In this document: piece by piece, positions 31,301 to 43,300 of the stretch
Numbering within the stretch: position 1 is the first letter of the stretch
Layout: each line of letters begins with the position of its first letter
Assembly (NCBI GenBank): GCA_905147135.1
Contig: LR990043.1
Coordinates: 21,453,584 to 21,517,583 of the forward strand
Direction of reading: 5' to 3'
Source: Blastobasis lacticolella
Lineage: Eukaryota > Arthropoda > Insecta > Lepidoptera > Blastobasidae
DNA length: 64,000 bases
Made by a program: the position numbers and the translations under genes
Notes under the pieces: generated by a model
The model's database searches: none
What the model was told of the DNA's origin: nothing
The model's input: the letters and a program-made list of their open reading frames with translations, nothing else

Positions 31301-34300
31301 TTGTACCAGAAGTGGAAAATTTATTTTACTGTTCCAGTAGTTATGTCTATAAGCTGCAACGGCGTTTTGATTAAAATCTAATTCTCTATTTCAAGAGTCC
31401 TTATTATGTACCTTCTAAAGGCTACTTCGTATCCCTCGTCGTGGATCCAGTATCTGTATCATACTTCTTGAAATGCAACGTGGGTGTCAGTTAGCATGAC
31501 ATAGACTTGAGAGCCTTGCTCTGATACCATTTTCTACCAGTCTCCTGCTGTTCTCTGCATGGGACCGTCTGCCACGATAAACTTTTTCTCCTCCTCAAAC
31601 CCGTCAACAAAACTCGCGTGGATGTACGTGATTATTATGTGGGATGCTCTCCAATCTCCGTAATCGTGTGCGTGACATTTCCGTACGAGGTTATAATGAG
31701 TAAGGAATATCAGGGGATCGGTTTTTCGAAATATTACCAGATCTTGAGAAAGCAACCGCCGTGCCTTGGTGAATCATGGCCTCAATTTTGTTGTATTCTT
31801 CATTGACGAAGTCCCAGAAGTTCTCCTGGCTGGTTACCTCGAGGAACTCGCCGATTCTCAGAACTGAAAAGCCACTGGTCTCCATATCGAAGAAAGTGAG
31901 TTTAACTTGTTGTTTGAGTGATGGGGAGCTACTGCTACCCCACTTGCGTGACGGACAATGATGAAAGTTCGGCGTCGATGTCATTTTTATTAAAAAAAAA
32001 CAAGAGGGTCATAAAGATCCCTTTGACATAGTGCCGCACTTTCAAAGAACACCCCATCTCAAAAAGTATTGGGATCCTCGGTGTCGACATATCGGATAGC
32101 GTGCGATTCCGGAGTCACCTGGAAGGCAAGGCCAAACTGGCTTCGAAAAAGCTTGGAGTGCTTAACCGGTCCAAGCGATACTTCACCCCAGGGCAGCGCC
32201 TGCTGCTGTACAAGGCACAAGTGCGGCCACATATGGAGTATTGTTCCCATCTTTGGGCCGGCGAAACTGCCGACCTGCTTAATCCTCTGAACTCGTACAG
32301 AGACGCGCCGTACGAATTGGAACATTTGGAACACGCAAGTTGGAACCACTGGCAAACCGAAGGGACTTTGGCTCCCTGTGTGTGTTCTATCGGCTGTACA
32401 CTGGGGAGTGTTCCGAAGAACTTTTCGATCTGGTGCCCACAGCACAATTCCGCCATCGCACAACCCGCCGTGGGCTTGGTACTCATCCTCACTACGTAGA
32501 CCCTCTGTTGGTCACGACGCGAAGGTTCGAAAGAACGTTTCTCGCTCGTACGATTCGGATGTGGAATGAGCTCCCAGCCACAGTGTTTCCTTTGGACTAT
32601 GACATGGGATCGTTCAAGAGGTATATTAGAGGTCTCTTCAGAGGCGGGCAGCGCATCGGTGACTCCCCTGGTGTTGCTGATGGCCATAGGCGGCGGTGAC
32701 CACTTTCCATCAGGTGGCCCGCTTGCCTGTTTGTCTGCCGTATAACATAAAAAAAAAATGTGTTTAACGGAGAAATATTAGTAATCTGACATTCGAAATA
32801 CTGTTCAAGGAACCATGAGCCATTATGATCATTAGCAGAAATCGTTAATATGGCGCGACACAACGTCACAGGCTAACGTCTTTATCATAATTCATTATCT
32901 TTATTAGCTTGGCCGCTAGTACGATAATAGAATATGTGACAAATTAAATAATATAATATACAGGGTGTTACTTAATACATGTATAAAGCCGAAAGGGTGT
33001 TAAAGTATAGCTTGCAAAGAGTACACTGGCGACTTCATATTATCCAGACATTGAATTTTAATTTTCATAAAAAAATCTTCGTTTTTAAAGAAAAATAACC
33101 ATATCGACTACGTTGAAGCGCAGCTCTATTTCAAGTTGATGATCCTAGAAGGAGAAGTTCAATAACCGCGTGCGACCCCTATGAATGTAGAGCAACCTCC
33201 TTAAGCCTAGTACCAGGAGCCTATGAAAAAACTATGAAGAAACCTTTTAAATTAAAATCATAATTGATTACAATATTTTTTTGTACAGAACCCTCAAACC
33301 AAAAAATACAAAACGGCTTATTTAGATCTCCTTAATATCCCATTGCGCCTAGTACTATGAACTTGAGTGACCTTTTACAACTGATTTCTAGAGATGCGGT
33401 CTTCCGTTTTCAAAATGTCGATTATCGACATTGAAAAAGAAAAAGTTCGATAGTCATTTTCCCGCTTACTATTCCACGCACGAAAAAAATAATTGTACCT
33501 ATCGTTTTAATACGTTTAGCACTCTATCCAGTTCACGGCTTTATACATGTATTATGAAACACCCTGTAGAGCCCATTAAACGTTTGATCTATAATAAAAA
33601 AAACAGGGCTCAAATCCTAAGTTTACAAAATATGTCAAAAAATTAGTGGTAACCCTATAAGCGTGAATCAACCGTGTTGTTTGTTATTCCGATAATAGGT
33701 TACCGGTGTTTTACTTAAGACTGCGTGGCGCCGTTTTTTGCATGATTAAGTATATGCAAAATCCTTTTAAGAACGCCCATTTCAAGTTTTCTAACATTCT
33801 AAAGCTCGAACGATAATTTCTTTAAAGTTATCCAAGTTATGAATCATGCTAGAGATGGAAAACACAAGAGGAATATCTGATAAGATCTCATAAAAGCCGT
33901 AATATCATATCGTATTTTTATTGCTGAATTCTCCGAACTGTTAGGACAAGAATTTTTCAACCCGGAAACAATGATCATGAATGCATAGAGCTTTCAGCTT
34001 TTCAATATCTAGTTCTCATACCACAAAAGTACACGTACATAATTAACATGGACCGATTAACTTATACACTTCTGAGGTTCCTAGGTCTATTTCAGTTGAG
34101 AAAGGCCTGATCTTTGTCAAAAAACTTAACATCACGTAGATGAGTGTAAATTTGTACAAGACTTGGGTGACTTTGGGTTCAAATAATATCTATACATATT
34201 TGTTTTTGTGTGACCTACACAGAACTCACTACACCCTTACTACAAAGTAGCCCACGGTGATGCTTATTGTTTTATCTACACTCATAGCATAATGTTCCAA

Positions 34301-37300
34301 TTACATATGTATTCGAAAACAGTCGTTTAAGGGTACACTTTTTTCACGCCAGAAAATCCTTTCGATACAGCATTTCCCATACTATTTTCATGACAGCTGT
34401 ATCGTAAAATAACTTTTTAATCATTATGCAATACTTTTATTTTTTAATTTTTTGTCGGGCGCCGGGACACGGCGTCATGTAGGCTGAATACTTAGATGTC
34501 TTTAACAAATTCAAATGCAAAATTGAAATTTTCCTGTTTATATTCTGTGTAATTATTTTCCCGCTAAACTGAATATTTTTTGTAATTATTGTAATTTGTG
34601 TTTCAGAATGTTTTTCCTTATTTAAAATAGGTAAATGTAAAAATAGTTCAGTGAATTTCCCGCCGCTTGATATCCTTGACGCGTAGATACAACAGAACTG
34701 ACTCACAGCTTACTTCCAGCTAAGTTGAGAAAATTATAGGTACGATATTTGAACATAAAAATATGAGTTTAGATAAAGTAGTGTATGCAACTGCATATAA
34801 ATAGGTATTAAAACACTCGTGTCAAACTATTATCATACTCGGCTACGCCTCGTATGATAACAGACACTCATGTTTTAATACCCCCTTTTATATGACAGTT
34901 GCATAAACTACTATTATTGTCATTTTACGATCCTGATTATAAATTCCATATTCGTCAGTGTCGCGCATTACTGATTTTCTCTATATAATAATCTCATTCG
35001 AGCAAGGTTTACCGTTAATTGCTCTCAAACGAACCCTGCAGTAGTACGTTTAATAGAACCAAGGAAATAATTCTTTATTGGAATATTACCTGGGATTTGT
35101 ATCATCTAACTTACACATAATGCTGCCGTTTTTCAAGATCTACAATTGTATCGAGTATGTCAAGCTATTGGGGCAGTAAGACTTGAATAACATCATCCGG
35201 CAGGAGCATCAAAAGTCCTGCAGCGAAAGATCACTGGAACGTTTGAAGCTGCGTCAAAGACAATCAACTCGAGACATAACAGTTACCAAGATGCGACTTG
35301 TTTCGATCACAGCAAGGTTATTTTACCGTACAAAAAAATGAAGGAGAGTTTATCAACGCCAACTACGCGTATGTCGATCGATAATCTCCAAACACTCATG
35401 GGAAGCCAAAGTTTCTAGGAAGAACAGAAACCTAAAACCATGGATAACTCCGGGTCTGCTCCGATGCATTCGTAATCGAGATGATATGCACAATAAAGTT
35501 AGAAGATCCCCTGATAGTCCCTTTATGAAGCTCACTTATAAGCGCTACAGGAATTACTGTAATAATTTGCTATTATTATTATTATATATTACTTGGCAAG
35601 CTCTCCTGGTATACCTTTAATTTACTTATTATTTTTCCGGGATGAAAATTACTCTATGATACTCAGTATCAACGTAGCATTCTGTTGGTGAAAGAATTTC
35701 AAAATCGGTTTAGTAGTTTCGGACATTACCTCCAACATACAAACACACACACTTTTCCTCTTTATAATATTGGTTTAGTATAGAAAATAGAGAGTTTAAT
35801 CCATTAGAGATAGACAACGTTCCGGTCTGTGACATCTCGAATTCAACATTTTTTTAGGCACATTAAATGACATTCAAACGTCTATTGAGCCGCAAATATG
35901 TTCTCAACTAACTTCGAAAGCCTTATATTGTCGAAGATTAATTCCAATGACGTTTTAATATAGTATTTTGGCTAAAGAAAACGTCGAATTCGTGATTTAA
36001 CAGCGCGAAATTTGCCCCCCAACTGTCAAGCCTAGTTTTCGACAGAATTACATATAGTACCTTTTTTATGTCATATGATAGGCAAACAGGCAAGCGGGCC
36101 ACCTGATAGAAAGTGGTACCACTACCTATATACATTAGCAACACCGAGAGCATCGCCAATGCGTTGCCCACCTCTATAACACGTTACTCTGGCGGCAAAA
36201 AGTAAGTAAGTAAGTAAAACACATTTATTACACTCAAACACACAGCACAAAATTCTTAAAAATAAATTAAAAAAATATAATCAAACAGAGACAAAAAGGC
36301 AAATGTCCTTCCACTGCCAAAGCCACGGTACCCCAAATTCCCACCCCATGGAGCTCTGGAAACCTTGCTCACCGGCAGAAACACAATACTATTTAAAAGA
36401 GTATTGTTTAGGTCTTATCTACAGTAAATTCTGAAGCTCACCTTGACAGCAAGAGCGACGACCGGTTGCCCGGGTAACTTCAGCATACCAAGGCTGACTA
36501 TGCCGAAATGTCCAGCTCCCAGTTCATGTTTTATCTCGAGAGCTGACCGATCCACCAGATGCTCCGCTAGGGCAGTGGCTGTCCGTTCACACCTTGCCAG
36601 TAGCCGTACTTGGATCGCCCTGTCTCTCTCATGTAAACGGTTTAACCGAGCTCGCCTTGAGAGCCATGCGGCAGTCATGAGTAGAATACCAAATAAGACT
36701 ACACCGATCCAGAGCATGTCGTGGCATTTTGGGGCGAACGGTTCACCGGATTTGTGCAAGCAATTTGTTGAGCCGTCTCCTGGTGCACCGTTGAGGTAGG
36801 CCTGAAAGAGTTATAATAGGCGATTAATACTAATTATTATTTTTAATAATAATAACTAATTAATAGAGCGTCGGTGACCAAGTGGTATAAATATCCGACT
36901 CGTAAGCGGGAGGTATCGCTAAGTCGTTAGTCGTAGTCCTTTTTTTATTCATCATAGAACGTCATTCATAAAAGTCATAACAAACAAATTGATTTCTGTA
37001 GGAATGTTTATTTTCGTAAGCCAAGAAAAATATTATTAAATAATGAACAAAACTATTATTAAGGAAGTGCGGAAGATAATTTTCTCCGTGATTGATAATT
37101 TAGACAAAAGTTAAGCTAATCATGACCAAATAACTGAATGTGTACAAGTAGGACGAACAAGGACTGACAAGGACAGATTATCTCCAGATTATTGCCATAT
37201 CCACACTTTATAATTTGTGCTACTGTCATTTGATTCGGACTTACCGTGGTCCTATTCCACTGCGGCTATGTACCAATTACTTTTTTCTGTCATTATTTTA

Positions 37301-40300
37301 TGTACATTAGTTGTATACTAACCTATGCTCTTACGATGAAGGAAAACATCGTGATGAAACCTGCATATTCAGCCGACTGCATGTGTAAGCATTATCCAAT
37401 CTGCTCAGGTTCCCCTGGTAGCAGGGTCACGGAGGTCAGATGGCAGTCGCTCCGCTGTAATTACCTGATCTACTAAATCCTAGATCACGGTCAAGGCGCA
37501 TACCTGGCCCTCGTGCCAGAACACAACCGGGACATTAACGCCAAGATGATGATGATTATTATTGTTTGTAACTAAGGTATTTAATTGTCTAAGTACGTGC
37601 CTAAGCGGTACTGGTATATTGGCAGCGTGCTTGCGAGTCCGATAACGAAGGTTAAGCAACTCCCGCAGAGTCCGGGAACTGTATTGACCGTTTCGTACTT
37701 TCAAGCTATTTGATATTTTTAAATTTATTTGATTACATGCTGGCTAAAGCCAGCGTCACCCTATGGCAGTGCAACAGACTCCTAGGCAAGACCTGGGGGA
37801 TCTCCCCAAAAATCGCTAGGTGGCTGTATACTGCGGTAGTGAGACCATTCGTAACATACGGGGCAATCGCCTGGTGGACTAGAACCAAACTGGCCACGTC
37901 ATTTAACAAGTTGGAGCAATTACAGAGGATGGCCTGTTCCGCCATTACTGACTGCATGCGCTTAACACCATCAGCAGCCCTTGAGGTACTACTGGGACTG
38001 CCACCGCTTGACCTGTACATACAACAGGAGGCAATGATGGCAAAAATCAGACTCAAAGTATACTCAAGGTATCAAACCTATGGTGTAACAAACTTGGTTC
38101 CCACCACACCTTGCGGGACAAAATGGTGTCGAATATGTTTGAGGCCAAGTGTGACAGAACTCCGAAGCAGTTCACATTCGGAAAAAGATACCAAATCCAA
38201 ACTGCTGAGACGGAGACAGACTGGTCTGGTATACAAAGTCCGAATATACACGGATGGATCAAAGACCTACCAGGGTACAGGAGCGGGAATCTTCTCGCTT
38301 GATCTAAATATAAGATCCTCACTAACACTAGGAGAACATAGCACCATCTTTCAGCGCGAATGTGTGGCAATTACAGAAGCTGCTTGGCTGATACAGCGCC
38401 TTGGCGTATGCGCCCAAAGCATCAGAATACCAACAGACAGCATGTCCGCACTGAAAGCACTAATAGGCAACAGCATTAACAGTTCTTTGATCCTGGAGTG
38501 CCACCATGCACTAGACGATATTTCCTCGGTGAACAGGGTCAATTTACAATGGATTAAAGGTCATAGCAACTCAATGGGCAACTACGCCGCCGATGAGCTG
38601 GCAAGGAGGGGATCAGGGACGAGGATTGCCGGTCCTGTCCCTTTTCTACCCCTTTCCTTCAATACACTACGCTCGTGGGTGAGTAAACTCATAAATGACC
38701 AGCATAACAGGCGCTGGGTAAGCATATCCGGATGTTGGCACTTCGAGAGGTCTGTGAACGTACTAAGAGACTACTATACTTCTGGAAGAAGCTGGGCTGG
38801 CTATCATAGCCGGTTCCCAATCACGCGTAAAGGGCCGACTTTAAGTCCAAATGCGGAAAATGGGAGCCCCTAACCGAAACCTAACCCACCATCAGGTGGG
38901 CTCTCTGCCCGTTTGTCACTGAGTAGCATTAAAAAAATATCGTTTGCGTAACGAGGTTGACTAAGGTCTTCAGCGTCTTCAGGACCTTGAGACTGGTTAA
39001 ACATTGAACAGTCTTAGGAGCCGATTGGCACCACGTGACCGTATATTTCTATCAAAAGTGGTTGTTGTATTCCTATTTGAAGGGATGTTAGTCAGTGTAG
39101 GTCCCGCATATTTACTAGTACCTAAGTGCGCTGCCTGGGTGATCTTTCATTCAGGTTTGAATGCTCTTTTATCACTATTATTTAGAGATGAAACGGATAT
39201 CCGGTTACTATCCGGTATCCGGCATATCCGGCGTTAATTTACTATCCGGCCGGATACCGGATAGTGCGTTAATATCCGGCAGGATACCGGATAGCAAATA
39301 AATATATTAAAGGTACATAAAAATTATTTTATTGATAGGAAAAAGTAATCCCACAAATTATAAATATTCCTTTATCAAAGCACCGTTGATTAGGTACCTA
39401 CCAGGTACCTAATCAGGTAGTTCATTTAGAAGAAGATTTAGTAAGAAGGTTAGCAAAAAAAAAATTTTGCAAATTTAATCTATCAAAAGTAAATCTAATA
39501 ATTTATTATTAAAAATTGGTTTAAAATACGAATTGCTCCTCCATTGAGAGGTTGCATGCGGTTTCGTGTGTCTTCTTATGCGAGCTTAAGATAATCTTTC
39601 ACTACACTTTGTTCCACGATGTTGGGGCTAATTACCTGTATTTGGAATCGAAGGTGCCGTCCGAGGTCGGAAGAATTGTTCAGAATAAAGTTCAAAATAT
39701 TTGTATTTAACATTGAATTCACGTAAACACATGCAGTTGTCTAATTTCCCACCCACGCTCATAGTTTGCACAGACTTGTTCAGAGACTATGTCCTGCCAA
39801 TTATCCGGCCGCCGGATATCTGGCTATCCGGCTTATGGGGTGGCCGGATACCCGGTATCCGGTATCCTGCCAAACAACTATCCGTTACATCTCTACTATT
39901 ATTGCTTAAAAATCAAGTAAACATCTTACATCGCGAATGTTGTGTACTACATGTACACTGTTTCCTTGCATCCGCCAAACAGCTATCTGTTCTTTCTCTC
40001 CGCCGCTCCAACTATCCACAAACACCAACGGCTCATCAACGAAGTATTGCGTCTGCCTCAAGATTTGAGTGACACCCGTAACGGCGGTAGTATTCAAGCT
40101 TTTGACCAATTTCCTGTGAAAAGTAAGGATTCTTTAGGTAGAGTAAGGAACTTTGTAATTACCTTGATATTCATCTTGTATATTTACGTACTTCGCGATA
40201 CCATGGCCGTGTAAATCGTAGCGAATGTGTGGATTTTCGCGTAGAGTTAAAGATATCAAACCAGCTAAGAGTATGGTTGCGTCAACAATAGTCGCAGCAT

Positions 40301-43300
40301 TCTGGGGCAATACTTTTGGCCACTTCTTATCGAGAGCTGTACGAATATTTGCACTGTCTATGTGGTGTGCGTCCTTCGGCAAATATGAATCGTTACCACC
40401 TCGCCAGCAGTATGATACTGTGAAATGCTGCATGTCGCGAGAAAGGTTACAATGCCTTGCCGTTTTACCCCAATCGCGTACAACCCAGGCATATCCAGCA
40501 GCGGGAGTTAAGTTCAAGTTCATTGCGACACACAATATCAGTTCGGTCCTATTCACGTCTGCATTTACAAAAAATACTCGAGCCCTTTTCTCTCTTAGCT
40601 CTTCTAAGATACCTCGTATCTCGCCTTCAGTATTTCCTTCGAGCCATCGTTTACCAATGAGCAGGTCTTTCTCTAAATAATTTAGAAAGTCTTTAGAAAT
40701 TTGCGAATGATCTGAAATAACGGCTATTCTTCGCCAGCCGTTACTTTTAATAAAGTGAGCGGTTGCTGCATACAGCGGGACTGGAGCTCCATTGGCTAAG
40801 CGTATTGTAGGACTCAGTTTTACGGCTTCAGGGGCATTGCCGTACAGAATCATTAGCGTTTCTTCCATCTTTATGTAATCAGCCGCTGCCTCTGCTGCTA
40901 TTCCAGGTGCAACTATTCCCGCCAATGACTTGTGAAATCCTGTTTTCTCATTATCCACCATTAGTCGAGTAATTTCTTTTGCGTTACTACAATTCACATT
41001 ATGTCTCGCGATGTCTAATATGACATTTGTGTACAGTTTCAAATGGGATCCAATTATTTCGAAGAAACTACTGTAGTCGTCAACCATTTCAGAGCCGTAG
41101 CATACAAAAACGTAAATCCAATATGAACGATTCTTTCTCTTAGCCCATTGTTCGAAGCTTCCCAAGTTTTCTTTAGAGTGTTTGCATGCGGCTTCCTCTA
41201 TCCGGGTTCCGTTAGCTGCCATGGAAAGGATATGCAGCAAATCTCTGCCAGTAACGGTAAAGTTTCTTGCTACATCGTTTAAGAGAGGCGAATAGTCCTG
41301 GAACGTTTCTATGTCTCCCACATATACTGCAGTGTCTGACTGCAAATCATTTATATGTATGCGATAAACTGTTGCATTGGTTTTACTAAGGTTGTCCCAC
41401 AGGTCATAGTCCCCAAAAATAATAGAAGAATCTGTATTGGTTACTATCTGGAGTAATGATGAGTAGCTAGTCACAGGCACGATTCTCCATGGAAGCCTGT
41501 TTTTGTTGATAAATTGTGCAATTATTGATGCAGTATTATATTCAGATACTGCAGAATATGCCCAATCAGGTGGAACTAGAACAGGGACACATTTATCAGT
41601 TGGTGATGAACATGTAGCTGTTGGAAAAAATCTGAAAGTATGTAAAAGTGATTGTTGGATTAGAGTCTTCGTTGACTTTCGGGGAAACCTTACGACTTTT
41701 GTTGTCTGAACAGATTTACCAATAGAAACAATTTATCACAAGCGTTCAATATCTAGAGTTTTTGAAATAGATACTCGGTTATTAAATACGTACGTGTTAG
41801 CTAGTGTAAAATTGTTGAGATCTGGAATTTCGTATTTAAATCCGCAGGTCTCTACAGCTGAAGCATTTTTGAAAAACAACCACGATTGAGCGTCTGCGCA
41901 ATTTATCGGATCTGCATGTAAAGACAGTTTCATGTGTAGCATCATTGAGGTTGGTGGTGCCCATTGGTTTATTTTCTGAAACAGTTAATTAGAAATATGA
42001 ACATAACTGCGTAAACAGTTTTTTTAATTTAATGTGAGAATTCTGAAGAAGATTTTGAATGGAGGGTACAGAGAAGGAAAGCAATCCGTGTCAGAAGGAG
42101 GGATTGACAGCTCGGAAGAGTGAAAGAAAAAAAATTCACAACGCAACAACTAGAACCAAGAATTGTTCATGATTGTAAATTTAAAAATAATACTTGCCTT
42201 AAGTCTCGAACCTTCGGCAGTGCAGAAAATGAAAGGGTCATGGCAGTACTTGTGTAGAGCTTCGCAATATTGACTGCTTCTTTGAACGCCCACATGTATC
42301 ACTAGGCTGAAAAATAAATAATATATGTTTATTAACGAAGTGGGTCGTCGTCTGCGAGAAAATGGATTGGGTCCATGTTCTAGGTCCTATCTAGTGTGGA
42401 TTTAGTTGCCAAATCAGCGTGGTAATGCGGTTTCCATAATGGATACTTTTGAGCGTGGTGCTACTTGGGGAGGGTTTATCATCACAGCCCGTAACAGTCC
42501 ACTGCAGGACTTAGGGCCTCTTCCACAAAAGGGGAGGTTATTGCCATAATCTCCACGCTTGGCAGGCGGGTTGGAGATCGCAGTGTTTAAATATAACAAT
42601 GGAAAATGCTGCTGCCCATTTTCCAGACTACGGAGACTCTTGATCTTTTGCCTCGAAAACATTAGTCGCCTTGTACGACACCCACGAGTGTAAGGGGTTG
42701 ATGCTATTCTACTGGGGAGGGTTATTTGATATATATTATAATTTATGTTTTTTATTAGTACCTATGTTATAATCCGCGTCATGCAAGAAGCGACTTGTCA
42801 AATGGCAGTAGAGCGGATTTCGCGCAGGTAATCGCCTACTAAGCAAGTCGAACCATGTGACCCGCCAAGTCTCTTCTTATTTGACACTAGTTGTAATGTC
42901 ATTGTTTTTATTTTGGGTAAATATACATTTGGTGTCATAGTTAGTTAAGTACATAATATATGCATTAATAAGTTTACCTAACAAATGGGATGATTACATC
43001 AGGTCACTATTTCAGGTTCATTTATTTATATACATGGAGAGCCGCCATTCAGTTTTACTGCAGTAATATGACTAAGATTTCTGACTGACTGACTATTCGG
43101 TATGCTTAACTTTTAGTGAAGCCAATACTTGGCTCTGTGCTCCTAGTATTATTTTGTATTGTAATCATTGCTGTTGGTTTTCCTTAGGTATATAAAATAA
43201 ATTTGAACAGCAATATTAGTTTGATTTAATTATTTTATATTTATTCATTCCTTCCTCACTTTGTTTGGTACCGAGTTTAGTTTTGATAATAGTTCTATAA

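Noticed and set aside
28622..31984. The PTPs as host receptor or cytosolic phosphatases
   Set aside because: They are intronless and single-domain, and carry bracovirus-style motifs beside an IkB-like gene; host genes have many exons.
36443..36799. Plus-strand 118-codon open frame
   Set aside because: Shadow of VKR exon 7, which encodes the membrane span and glycine loop.
40225..40680. Plus-strand 151-codon open frame
   Set aside because: It is the antisense shadow of VKR exon 5, whose minus-strand translation is a clear receptor ectodomain.
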